DNA of 64,000 bases from Daphnia pulex (taxonomy: Eukaryota; Arthropoda; Branchiopoda; Diplostraca; Daphniidae). Numbering within the stretch: position 1 is the first letter of the stretch; every line of letters starts with the position of its first letter. The stretch is from the NCBI RefSeq assembly GCF_021134715.1, contig NC_060019.1, positions 12,600,001 to 12,664,000 on the forward strand, written 5' to 3'. Below the pieces are notes generated by a model. The model did not search any database, was not told where the DNA came from, and saw nothing but the letters and a program-made list of their open reading frames with translations. A program made the translations under genes and the position numbers. Below, piece by piece: positions 50,651-62,770 of the stretch.

Positions 50651-53116
50651 TCATTTGGAAGGAACGCGCCAAACTTTTGAATTTGTTGTGTTGCTCTAAC
50701 ATTCGAGATCGTATTTCAACCAGCCTTTTTTTTTTGAAATGTTATTCTAGTTTATGTATGAAAGACATACAAATAACATGCTGACTCTGCTGCGCCATTG
50801 TCTGTAATCAGTTCCGATCGGGTTCAAATGAGCTTCTTCTTCTTCTTGTTCCGACTCGGCGTTTCTTTTTTCCGTTCCGTTTCGTTTGCCGCGCCTAATT
50901 TATGGCCCTCCAGTAGTACACACAACAATCGCCTACTACTACTACTAGGAAACGCTTGTTCCTTTTTTTGTCCTATTGACGTAACGCGAGTTAAACGCGT
51001 GAAATTTCCCACGTGGCTCATTCGGGAGCCGACCGGCCTGTATACACTAGCCTACTCCAAAAGAAAAGAACTTTTTGGGGGCATCTAAATAACAAACCAG
51101 TCATTTCCCTCTCTAATAACAGCCCCTTCGACCTGAACGCGCACGCTCAGAAAGAGAAAAAAAGAAAAGAGAGTCGTCTTCCCACATTACCATTTACCGA
51201 GTTCAATGAATCGGAAGAATGTCGCCTGGTTTTTTTTTTTTCCTTTTTTTGGGGGGGGGGATCTTTTTTTTTAGACGCTCCTTGTTATGTCGATCCGTGC
51301 AGACTGACACATGGCGATCATTCAGACCCGCTACTTTGTAAAAAAAAGATGCGATCCTGCCAAATTAGGTGGAAGAATGTAGCGCTCCCCTGGAAAAAAT
51401 GAAGGAAATGAGATGGTTCATTAGATAAATAAAAACATTTGGCGTCATGTCAAATTGCCAGTCATTTACCAATACGTCAATCGGACATTACAAATCCCAG
51501 TCCCTTTGGAGACGTTTTCTATCTCTCTGTCTGAGGGTGAATAAAAAAAGCGTTTCCTATTGTTACGTCTGCGTATAATTTTATGATTACAGGACGAAAA
51601 AAAAATGAGACACTTGACAAATGAGTTTTAATATCTGTATCGGAGCTTTTGTTCTCTCTCGTCATTTCTGTAGTTGTGTCTATAGTATTTGTTGTTTTGT
51701 TTGTCGTCTCCCGGTCACGTGTGCCGGGCCGCCCAGCGTGTCACTTGTAAATCGTTCAACTATAAATCGCTCTGGCCCCATTTTCAACGCTTTTTTCCAG
51801 CATCTCTCTCCCCTCCGAAAATAATACTCAAACGAACTTATTCGACCAGAGACTACTAGTATCTATTTTTTTTTTTGGTTATCAGCCTTTTTCCCCCCCC
51901 CCTCTTTTGTGTGTTGCGCAACCGAATCTAATCCCCGGTAAGACTCTACCGTGCGTATTTGCTCGTGAGCTTATCGTTCTTGTCAATAGTCTGAAATTCT
52001 CCCGTTTGGCAAATTACTATTCATTCATTCTTCTATAACCAAAGGTTAGACTATGTCTGGGAGATAATTAACCTATTATCAAATGGGGAGTTAATTGAAT
52101 GGGGCGCCGGCGAATTAAGTTTTTCGATGAATGATGATGAGCCGCTTAATTGCCGCTGTTGATAACAGCCTCTCCTTGCTAATGACGGGCTGGCCGGGGT
52201 CCGATTGATGGTTTAATGAAAGACTAAGATTGGCTACGGGCGAGTAAAGGGACAAAATAACCGTCGAGTCACTCTTGGATCGTTTCATTTGTTGCCACTC
52301 CTGATGGAAGAGAAATTTCAGACATATTTTTGGGCTGCTGACGAAAATTGAATGAAGAGCGGCAGCGGCAGCGGCGCGTGTCGTCCACAGGGACACGGCC
52401 GAGTCAACATAACGTGACGCGATGACGTGATAAATGAACCCACACTGACCACCTGTGACCCGTGCATTCAAACTTTATATCCACAACTGGGTTTTTCATC
52501 CGATTAGATGATGCGTGACATCATTGGCCCCGCGCGCCATCTACGTCCATATGGCGCCCAATTCAATTGGAAATCATCTCTGTCAAACAGACAGACACAG
52601 AACAGAGTCTGAAAAATAGTCCGATCCAAGTAATATAGTGTTGAAACTGTTGAAATAGTTGAATAGATCGTTTCTATTGTTGGGGGATGCCGCCATAACA
52701 TATTTCAACACGAAATTGAATGGACGACGAGAGTCTTCCGTGTTGTTACATCATGGGGTGGAGATACTGTCTGTGTATAGATGAGGGTGTTGTGTTCAAC
52801 ACGGGTCATTTGATCATCGAGCGTTGGGAAAGAGTGCGACAACTGTTGTTGGTGTTTTTCAATCCCTTCCGACGACACTTTCTGATGGGCCGAGTTCAAG
52901 TCGCCGAGCGCGGGAGGACGAAACAATTTGAAATTGTGACAAGTTTGTAATTTACGAGAACCGCCATATGCGTGCGTTTCAAACAGTTTTTCAAACGACC
53001 ACCCCTTTCTTTTCCACCTTCTTTGCCCGGCCTCCCTTATTCCACCTCTTTTTATATACACGTCCCCCTTTTTATGTTGGATCAAAAGCAATATGCCTAA
53101 AAGCTTTTTTCCTTCT

Positions 53117-53134
53117 CCATCCATCCATCCATCC
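53117..53134 (+). repeat. (CATC)n tetranucleotide repeat
   Basis: Four uninterrupted CATC-type units in the desert. Confidence 0.85.
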
Positions 53135-55668
53135 GTTCTTATAGAAATAAAAAATTTTTTCCCCCGTTGTTGTAAATTGTGTTATTGATTCAATCGTGAA
53201 TCACTAGAGCTGCTTAAAATATCAAATACCTTGAAAAAACAAGGATTTTTTTTTCTCTTTTAAAGAAAAAAAACTAACGTCCGGGATTATGATTGTTATA
53301 ATACGAGAAAATTTACGACTTTTGGGGTGATCTTGTATATACACCGTATATTGTGTTACTACTACCCTTTTTTCGGCCGGCAGCTCTTTCGATACGGTGT
53401 AGCCCGCCCCCCAGGTTTTTTTTTTCTTTCCATTTTCTTTGAAAGGGGGTTAACGCGTTCCGCTTTTATTTTTTCATTTTTTCATTTTGTTATATTTATA
53501 CAATTTTTTTTTTCTAAAATAAATTTCAAAAGGTTTTTAGAACTTACACAGAGAGTCTTACACAACAATGTTATAACCTATTGTGTGTGTGTGTTCTGTG
53601 TCCCAACCCTCCCCCCACTCTTCCGAGTTCAATAGCTTCCGCATCCGCCGCGTCCGCCCTCCTCATTTGACCCCTTCCATTGAATTTCTGTCGATTGGGT
53701 TTGAAAAGTAACCCCAAAAAATCAAGCCATCTGAATCCATTTCTTTTTTTTTTTACCATTTTTTTATTTTAGAACTTTGTTCAAATTCAACACTATCGAT
53801 AGTATAACTACACAGTTAACTAGACTGTCAAACTGGACTGTTTATGTTTTTAACTCGCAACGTCAATTGACATGCATTAAACTATTAAATCATTTCATCG
53901 TGAATGGGGGATGGTATAGAACCACCCCCTCAAAAAAGATTCCCGTGGCGTTTTTCAAACTGGGTGGGAGTTGTCGCACATTTTCAATTGTATCAAAAAG
54001 ACAAGCAGCAGCGGGGTAGTTGCATTGAACAAGTGAAATAGGACGGCACTCGATGATGGTCTACACAAAAAGCTCTCGACTTTTCTATCTGTTGTGTAAC
54101 CTTTGCCACCCCCTCACTTTGATTATATTGACACCATAAATTCACTTCTTTTTTTTATTCTTTTCTTTTTTTAAAAATTTTTCCAAAGAAAAAGAGAAAA
54201 AAGTGTCAAGCTGTCGATTCACTTTTTTTTATTGGCTGATTGCTCGTGATTGTGTTTCACTTTTCAAGCTGCTCGTGAAATTGACAAGAATGATGACCCA
54301 CTCTCTTTTTGTTATCGTCAATCGATGCATCTGACCGAAAAGCGCGCGCATTTTGAATTGGTGATTTCATTCACTGGGCCTGCAGTGCTATGCATCTGTA
54401 GTCTATGTATGACCATATAAAACGGGTTGTGTGCTGTCTCTCCCTGATTTTTCCATTAGCTATTTACAATAGGCTGTAACGCTGGTGTCGTTATTAGCCG
54501 TTATGCCGAGCGTGTGTGTGTCTATGACACCCGCGGGGAAACGGCAGAGCGGGGGGAGTGGATGGCGCGGACCTATAGGCCGATTCATTAATAAAGCTAC
54601 GCCGTAAAAACAACTGTTATACAGCGGTATCACATTAAGTCTGTAAATGACTCATTCACGTTCAGTACAAACAGAGGCCTATGTACACATCGTCTTCTCC
54701 GGTTTCTCCTCCAATGGAACGACAATGTTATAATTCAATCAAAAACCGTGATCGATTAACATTCTTGCAACGTCGACAATAAGGCAAAGTATAGCCTCAT
54801 CTACTAGGCCTGATGGGAACCTCGAGAACTTTGAAGATGAATTGGCTCGGCAGAGATCCCGCGGGAAAAAAAAGCCTCGCCCGTCTATAACGATCCATCA
54901 CTGTGCGCAATCTTTTAACGTCTGATTCCGGTTGCTGCTGGGATTCAATCCTCTACTCTTAGTCGATGTACATAGCGCCTATTCAGCAGAAGTGACGCTG
55001 CTTCCAATTGAAAAGACAGAAAAACAAGAGGTCCTCGAAAAGGGACTTTCATCTGCATAAACAGATCAAAACCCTGCTGCCGGATATGCACACATTCACT
55101 CACTGTGGGTGTGTTATTGCCCGGTAAATGTAAGAAGGGCGACGGCGATGGTGGTGGTGGTGCTCGGCGAAAACAATCAGAGCCGACATGCAAATGAGAT
55201 GGCAACGTGACTGCTTGATTCATTCGTTTCATTTGCCTAAGTGACGGCGACGCCGAGTCCCTATAAGCAATCAGAAAAGGGTGGCGCTGCTGCTGGATGC
55301 GCTCGGAATTATTGCGGCAGGCGAGTAGGTCCGCGGATTATTACGTGGTATCCATCACTTTTAAAGAGACCTCGTAAACTATAAGTAGAATATCGACCAA
55401 AGTTGTGCGTGTAATTGACGGAGCCGTCGACGAGACGAATCTCATTTGCATTTCCGAGTCATTTCAAATTGACGACAAAAGGATTCGCGGAATGTTGGAG
55501 TGCGGAGCCAGTCGACCGGGCGGCATAGTTTTGAATATAGACGAGGAAATCTAATGTTTACAGCGTTTTTAATAGTCTTTAAAGTCTTCCTTCTTTTTTT
55601 TTATAGTGTATTGTCTGTTTAATGTTGTAATCAACCACTTGAATGCAATTACATTAGTACATAATTTA

Positions 55669-57744
55669 TCAAGGCATTTTCGCCACGTTTTCGGCGATGA
55701 CTTTGAATGCCTCCCACGTCTCGATTCCGGACGGAATAATTTGACTAAAATTCAAAATGTGATTTAGAAGAATGAATTATTATTATAAGATTTATTTGGG
55801 TTTCATACCTAGGTGGCAGTAGGAAACCGTAGACGGGTCCTTGATCCCGCAATTCGATTGTGTAGGAATATGGAATTCCGGCAACGCCTTTGGCCCAGTC
55901 GTCGCTCGGCCCACTGTTTGGATCTGTCAGAAAAGAAGTTGAAGGGTTTAATTTGGTAAAATGTCATAGTTCTTTATAATGAGAGATGTTTTTACACAAA
56001 AGAACTGTTCCAGAACCAATTTGGTATTCGGTTCCGTAAACAGCTGTCAAAGCTGCCACTGCCTCGGCTGCCAAAGCGTACTGTATAACAAAGGTAACGT
56101 TCATTAGTAACATTTTCAAAATTCATGCAAGTTCTATCCTCTCACCATTTCATCGTAATCGTCAGGTAAATCGGCAGTGTAGCCCCAAGGAGTCAGCCAA
56201 TACTAAATAGGAAATGTGTGTCAGGATTATTGGCTTCAACAATCAAGAAAAATATGTTGGCACATATACTTGGCCGTACGAATGAACAGTCAGGTAGGAT
56301 TTAGTTCGGTTAGCCTCGGCCCAAATTGCGTCACGGACAACCCTGGATTCCACTTCTGAAAAAGCTTCCGGGCCGTGATACATTTCGTTGCACGGACTAT
56401 CGCTCGATCCTCCCTCTATCGTCATTTGTCATTTGATTTACTTAAGATTTGTTTTTGGGAAATTTAGATTGGACTTGCCGTTCCAGTGGTAGCCGAAGTT
56501 GCGATTCAAATCCGTCCCGACACAAGTGGAGTTGACGTCGTCGTTCGGTCGACGATTCTTCCGCCATAATCGAACCTGATTAGTGAACAGAAATGAATTG
56601 TAATTTTAAATCATTTTCTTGATCAATTATTTTTAAATGTTTGAGAATTTTTATATTTAAGTGCGTTGGTGTGAGTGAATTCATAGCCATCAGGATTGAT
56701 GAGAGGCATGAAGAACCAGTCGACGTCATCGATGTATTGCGGATGAGCTTCGTAGTTTTCCACCAATTCACGGATGATGTAAGTCACTCTGTTAAACAAA
56801 ATGATTATCGAGTCTCTCTTTAACATGAAATCGAATTGACTTACGTTGCCGGAGCAATCCATTCACGGGCGTGGATACCTGTACCATCAAGCGCTTGTAT
56901 TAGTAATGATCAGATTAACATATTCTTGGTTTTCAATAGTGTCACCTGCGTCGACGAAAATGGCGTTCTTCGTTCCGTCTCCTCCGCTGGATATTTTCAT
57001 CAGAACCATCTGAATGTAAAGGTATACCCATTTTAAATTTGAACCGCAATGTGTATAATTAACTAAATTGGAATTTATAATAAAATAGGTTACGTACTTC
57101 ACGACCTTCGTAACTTTGGCCAGCGCTGGAAACGCTAACTAAATTTGGGTAAGTGGCCGCCAACTCGTATGCAAATTCCACGATCTAATTTTGTAACAAG
57201 ACTAGTAAAACTAATTTGTCATTGCAAATCAGAGTAAAAAATTACGTCTTCGTGGCGATAGTAGTTGTCCCACGTCATATTGTAACGGGGTGAATGTGGT
57301 CCCAACTTTGGCGTGTCCTCTTGACGGTCGATTAGTCTACAGAGTTGAAAATGCCAAATTCAAATTGACATTAAAAATCACTTAAGATTTCATTTTACTC
57401 TTGGACGTTGTTAATTTTCGTGCGGGATTCGATCTGGTATTTTGATAGGTATTCGAGTAACTGGTTGACTTGATCAGGTGCCGCCATTATGTCTGTTGGC
57501 GCATTCAAACTGATCCTAGTCCAAAAATCGAACGAGTCCAACTGCGCCAGATCCATCAAAGCCTTCATTTGCGGAATAGTTTTAGCCGTTGCTTCGTACA
57601 CCTGGTATCTGTTAGTACGTTCCAATTAATTTGCTAACGCTACAATTATTTGTGTTAATCAAACAATTACCCATCGTAACGCTGAACGGTAGCCAAAATT
57701 GGGCAGACAACCGCTAGCCAAACCACTAGTCCACAAGTCTTCAT
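55669..57744 (-). CDS. Zinc carboxypeptidase (M14A), carboxypeptidase B-like, copy 1
   Basis: About thirteen short exons encode roughly 420 residues: signal peptide ([15 protein letters not shown]), activation peptide of about 80 residues, and catalytic domain, the standard procarboxypeptidase size. Zinc ligands His and Glu are in GIHAREW and the third His in TVHSYGQ. Substrate-binding residues are in RLWRKNRR (Arg127 equivalent) and DLNRNF (Asn144/Arg145). Tyr248 is recreated across an intron (T|AT in [10 protein letters not shown]). The catalytic Glu270 is in YTIELRD. The residue at position 255 (bovine numbering) is Asp (SDDW), the carboxypeptidase B signature for C-terminal Lys/Arg. It is probably a secreted gut enzyme. 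Two introns appear to use GC donors: after ...EFTHTN (donor at 56663-56664) and after ...YHWN (G|GCAAGT, donor at 56477-56478). Both match exon ends in the paralogue. The start at 57744 gives the best signal peptide. Confidence 0.9.
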
Positions 57745-58041
57745 CCTACTATCGTTTGCTTGTTGTGGCGATTTGTTACGTTATTTATTATAAACTTCAC
57801 CGTTATCTGACACAGGCTATTGCTCTATCTTATGCAAATTGATGACCATATTGTTTACTCTCCCTGTGTTATCGTTGGGTTGTGAACAGCGCCATGTTGT
57901 TATCTTTCAAGACAGTGTGAAGTAAGTAATCAAAATACTGTTCAATATTTATTTGTAGTGAATAAATTTATGCACTAGAATTTTAAACATGCATTGAATT
58001 TCATATTTCTTCCTTTCAGGGTCACGAGGGGTTTAAACGGT

Positions 58042-60160
58042 TTAAACCATTTGAGCCACGGCTTCAGCGATCACTTTGAAAGCTTCCCAAGTCTCGATCC
58101 CCGACGGTATAATTTGACTGTAAGAAAATATTGAAATCATTTGAATATCCCAGTAGAGTTGTACACATGATTGAAATTGATTTGTCATTTAACTTACTCA
58201 GGTGGAAGGAGAAAACCGTAGACAGGCCCTTGATCACGCAACTCAATCGTGTAAGTGTAAGGGATTCCAGCTACTCCTTTAGCCCAGTCGTCGCTTGGTC
58301 CACTGTTGGCATCTGAAATCAAGTAAAACATAATCGAACTGTTAAGTGATTTATCAACTAGCCTATTTGACTCTTGACGTTACAAAGCAAATTGGCTGAA
58401 CTGCCAATGTCGTAAACAGTTCCGTACACCACAGTCAGAGCTGCAACAGCATCGGTGGCCAGGGCGAACTGAATTTAATTTTAGAAAAAATACATTATTA
58501 TAGTCCACCGGTTTCATCAAAGTAAAATCATAACTTGCCATCGCATCGTAGTCATCAGGATATTCTGTAGTCCACCCCCAAGGAGTTAACCAGTGCTGAG
58601 ATATTATACAGAATTAGGGTCCTCTATTGAACCTTTGTTGGAGCGCAAGATACTGCCATTTAAATTGACTAACCTGTCCATAGGAATGCACTGTCAAATA
58701 GGATTTGGTTCGGTTAGCCTCGGCCAAAATCGCGTCACGTAGGGCCCTCGACTCCGGCTCGGTGAAAGGCTGGCCTCCATTATATGTTGGAGCGCAGGGA
58801 TTATCGCTTGATCCGCCCTCTACATTAATGAGCCGACATATTGGTTAAGGTTGTTTGAACATTGAAGGTTAATGTTATTCCTCATCTCGTTATACCGTTA
58901 AAGTGGTAGTCAAAGTTACGGTTGATGTCCGTCCCGATACAAGTGGTGTTGGTTTCGTCGTGGATGCGTCGGTTCTTTCTCCACAATCGGCTCTGGTTGC
59001 CCGGTCGATGTCAAGACAAATATTAAAACAGTATTAATCGATCTAATAAAAATTGGAATTTGATTACCTCAGTATGGGCGAATTCGTATCCATCGGGATT
59101 GACTAATGGCATGAAAAACCAGTCGACGTCGTCAACGTACTGTGGATGTGCATCGTAATTTTCCACTAATTCACGGATTATGTAGGTCACCCTATTTGAT
59201 GAACAAGTTTATTCGAATTTCAAGAGTTTTCTGACCCATGGATTGTTTTACTTACGTCGCTGGTGAAATCCATTCGCAGGCATGGATTCCTATGTCAAAC
59301 GCGATACATTCCGTTTCCAAAAGATTTAGTTTTTCTTAGATATTTATCAATAGGAATAACTAATATACCTCCGTCCACGAAAATGGCATTTTTAGTTCCC
59401 GATCCTCCGCTGGATATTTTGATCAGAATCAACTATAAATTCAGAAGTCGACATTAATTATTTTCAAAAATTTAGATTTTTAAATTCTCTTACGTCTCGA
59501 TCCTCGTAACTTTTTCCGGCAACAGAAACAGTTACCAATTGCGGGTAGGAGGCACTTAATGCATAAGCAAACTCTCGAATCTATTTAAGATATATAACAT
59601 TCGAATGAAACAAAAATAAGTAGGTAAATTGAAAAATGAAAACTCACATCGTCATAGCGGTAATAATTGTCCCAGGTAAGGTTGTAACTTTTAGAAGAAA
59701 GTCCTTGAATCATTTCGCTAGGAATTTTGTTTCGTTGTTCGTCAATTACTCTAAAATAAACAATAATTGAATTAGGACTCTGAAATAGAAATTAAACAAA
59801 TGACAAGCCTTACTGTTGAACATCTCCAATTTTTAGACGATATTGGATGGAATGGCTCTTTAAAAAATCAAGCAATTCTTCCACTTGTTCTGGAGGGGTC
59901 ATAATGTCAGTCGGTGTGTTCAGGCGCGCCGTAGTCCAGAAATCAAATAATTCCGACAACTCTAAATTTGATAACGCTTCCACCTGAGCTGCATTGTTGG
60001 GCCTAGCCTCATAAACTCGGTAGCTATAATACAGATATACAGTTATGTTTTTTTAAACAATCAAATCTATTTGTGAATATGATTTAGTTTGATACCCATC
60101 GTATTGAATAGCCGTGCAAAATGAAATCAGAGAAATCCAACAAATCACCAGTCTCTTCAT
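58042..60160 (-). CDS. Zinc carboxypeptidase (M14A), carboxypeptidase B-like, copy 2
   Basis: Tandem paralogue of the gene at 55669-57744, with the same intron positions and length (about 420 residues). Signal peptide (MKRLVICWISLISFCTAIQ), activation peptide, and catalytic domain with zinc ligands in GIHACEW (Cys replaces the usual Arg between the ligands' neighbours, the ligands themselves intact) and TVHSYGQ. It also has [14 protein letters not shown], Tyr248 formed across an intron ([10 protein letters not shown]), Asp at position 255 (SDDW) and catalytic Glu in [10 protein letters not shown]. It should cleave C-terminal Lys/Arg like copy 1. Introns matching the two GC-donor introns of copy 1 have normal GT donors here. 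It diverges from the FAAP100-like gene, with only 176 bases between start codons. Confidence 0.9.
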
Positions 60161-60336
60161 GATGAATGATTAGTCAACTGCTAATCATCAGAAGGTAATA
60201 AAATGACTAAACAAATGCTGTTGATTTATCTAAATCTTATCTGTTTTTCTCAAATCATCGATTACATTTTGAAATTGCCCGCTTCGCCAACACCATCTGC
60301 TGGTGGTTTTGATAATCTCACAGAAGTCGCAGAATA

Positions 60337-62749
60337 ATGTCAACAATGTGGTCGCCAGGCAGTTTGAAAGTGGTAAACAGTGAGAGTTCTCAAATTTTGC
60401 AAGAACTTATTGCTGACTTGCGATATGTTTCATTCTTTTCTCTATCAAATGATCCCGACCTGTTAGTGGTCGGGTATAATGACTCCACTTTGCATCTTTT
60501 CTCAATTACCAACCCCAAAAAATCACAGGTAAAGTAAACAACATAACACTTCTAATCTGATTATTTTGATTTCTCTGTCACGATATTTTTCTGATTTCCC
60601 TAAGGCTTTATCTTTTGAGGCAAATATTGTGTCGACTTGGTTTTCATCTAAAGGAATTTTTGCAATACTGGGTTGTAATATGATTGCCTTCATCACTAAA
60701 TCGTAACCTCTTTGACAATATTTTCCATGTCTGATGTAATACTTTAGCATGTTTGTTTCCTTTTAAACAGGAAAGAGATATGGAAAACAAAATCAATGTA
60801 CAACTTTGAATTGAATGAAAAGAAAATAGTTGCATGCTTCTCATTACCTACTGGCATAATTATCTTCATTCAACAGGCTGATTGCCTTGTTGTTGGATTA
60901 TCTAAAAATCCACCAGAATGGCACCAGATTGCCAGACTTGACTGCCTGGAGGCAGCTGAAAGTGTGTATGCCTGTCTCTCACCATTATCAGAACCTCAGT
61001 CTTCTGTAATTTTGATAGGGACTCAAGATGGTCATGTCTACCAACTGCAAATTAGCAAGAAAAATTTAACACTTTTGTGTGATATTCAACAACCTGTTAC
61101 ATCCATTTTGAATGTAGACAGCCAAACAACAGTCATTGTGGGAAAGTATGGGAAAATTGCTATGCTCAATGGATCAACCAAAGAGACATTGATTTCATTT
61201 TCACCAACAGCTGTTGAAGATTGCTTCTATTCTAAACAAAAGCTTTACCTGATGGGCTCTAACCAACTGCTATCTATGGAAATGAAAACCTCAGCTGAAA
61301 CCGGCTTTCTAAGTGATGCGAATTATTGCAAAGTCAAATTTATTCGATCCGTCCACGTAAACGAAGAAACTGTTTTCATCTTAACCGAAAATGGAACCAT
61401 CTACCAAAGCAGCCTCGTGTTTGGATCCAATGAAGACCAACCACGTCGTGAACGCAGCGGTGCCGAAGTCAAGCCAATTTTGCAGGAGATTCATCGCTGT
61501 GCCGATCAAACGAAAGCTTTGAGCGCTATTAGCGATCGTGTTCTCCTTGATGTCGCCCAGCTCTCTGTAGCACTACACATGGTCAATCAAAACGTCAGCA
61601 ATAGCTTTCCGGTCACAATCCGAAGTTTCTCCGATCCTCACAGTCCTCGAAGCCAGAACTTGATTGTATCTATTACCAACAAGTCCGCATGGAATCTGTC
61701 ATCATTGCACTGGTCTTTTCAAATCTGTGCCCAACGAATCAATCAAAGTTCTCTTTTGCTCAGAGAAGAATGGAAAACGGGTGATATGGTGGAGCTGGAA
61801 CATCATTTGGTCCTTCCGGACGACACATTTGGGGCAGAAGTCAAGACATCTCTCATCTTCCGCGTGGTGGACCTGAAAAAGCATCCTGAGCCGCAATCCC
61901 TTTGCTTTTTCCCGTTATCTACCATTAAACTCTCCGTGCTGGATTTTTTAGAACCGGCTGCGGCCAATTTATTTGACGAGAAAAATAATGTTTCAGACGT
62001 GTTGGGATTCAGCCGCACCCAAATTAGAGGCTGCCCGTGGCCGATCCTGCTGCAACAGAGTTGGCATCGCGGCTTCGCCCAAAAATTTGGTTATACCTCT
62101 CCGTTGCAAATAGTTGTACGTTGTGGATCGCATTTAGTGCGGATGATTTTGAAGGAAGATGAGAATCATTCAGACAAGATATGGATACTCCGAATCGAAA
62201 CCTCCAACTCAAATCTTTTGCGCTTATTGTGTACTGAAATTTTCCAGTTGGTTGAAGCTCGTCATCCGCTTACCAAGTCGGACGTTGTCAACATTCCAAG
62301 CTATGTCCTCGCTCAACTGCAGGTTATTTTTCTTATTTTCGCATACCCTATGACAGATTGTTTATGTTTACCCGTCAAATTGGAATTGATATTCGTAAAA
62401 ATTGTTTGATCTAAAACTGCACGCTCGATTTCCGAGAAACAACTGGCCTTGGCCTGTTTGTTGGCATCCGCTAGCTAGCCTGTGACTAATTAAAAGTAGT
62501 GGTTATCTTAGTATGTTACTCAAAATCTTTCACCAATATTTTATGAATTATTATTTTTTTATTTCACCAATATTGTATTACTGATAAAACAAATATGCTG
62601 ATTTTCTCACTTTTTTTTCACTCAACTTTCAGAATCTGAGAGGACGACTCAATTATCTCCAAAGCCTTAGTAATTGGGATGAGTCGGATATGGAGCCGCT
62701 GGTGGAAGAATTTCGTCTTCTTATGGCCAAGCAGTTTTCTGTTCGATGA
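60337..62749 (+). CDS. FAAP100/FANCB-like Fanconi anaemia core-complex protein
   Basis: Four exons (60337-60528, 60605-60702, 60771-62322, 62633-62749) join in frame to 652 residues. Residues 1-320 look like a beta-propeller: repeated beta strands such as LLVVGYNDSTLHLFSI, VILIGTQDGHVYQLQI and VIVGKYGKIAMLNG. A helical segment at about 329-370 (EVKPILQEIHRCADQTKALS) resembles the FAAP100 coil after its propeller (KIKELLSGIGNISERV). A beta-rich domain (NLIVSITNKSAWNLSSLHWS) and C-terminal helices with LRGRLNYLQSL follow. FAAP100 and FANCB are related in fold and form, with FANCL, the catalytic module that monoubiquitinates FANCD2/FANCI in DNA crosslink repair. Which of the two this is remains open, though the helical segment favours FAAP100. 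It is shorter than the human proteins (about 860-880). A different large beta-propeller protein is possible. Confidence 0.55.
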
Positions 62750-62764
62750 GCACACAAATGTTGC

Positions 62765-62770
62765 AATAAA
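62765..62770 (+). terminator. Poly(A) signal AATAAA of the FAAP100-like gene
   Basis: AATAAA 16 bases after the stop codon gives a very short 3' UTR. Confidence 0.6.

Larger units (their letters stand above)
41364..55668. other. 14-kb gene desert, possible regulatory landscape
   Basis: No ORF in this stretch has a recognisable domain. The sequence has GA/TC, GT and CATC tracts, long T, G and C runs (e.g. 51230-51260), and scattered moderately GC-rich islands. ATGCAAAT octamers, on either strand, occur at 44610, 45059, 45584, 46288, 49665, 55188 and 55444. A diverged three-copy repeat lies at 50.05-50.65 kb and a hairpin cluster at 43.15-43.30 kb. The left end must hold the promoter of the minus-strand BH3-only candidate. 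It may be intergenic regulatory DNA or introns of an unseen gene. Confidence 0.5.

Noticed and set aside
24335-55668. CRISPR arrays, insertion sequences or prokaryotic elements
   Set aside because: No regularly spaced direct repeats, transposase frames or terminal inverted repeats were seen, and the rest of the window is plainly animal nuclear DNA.
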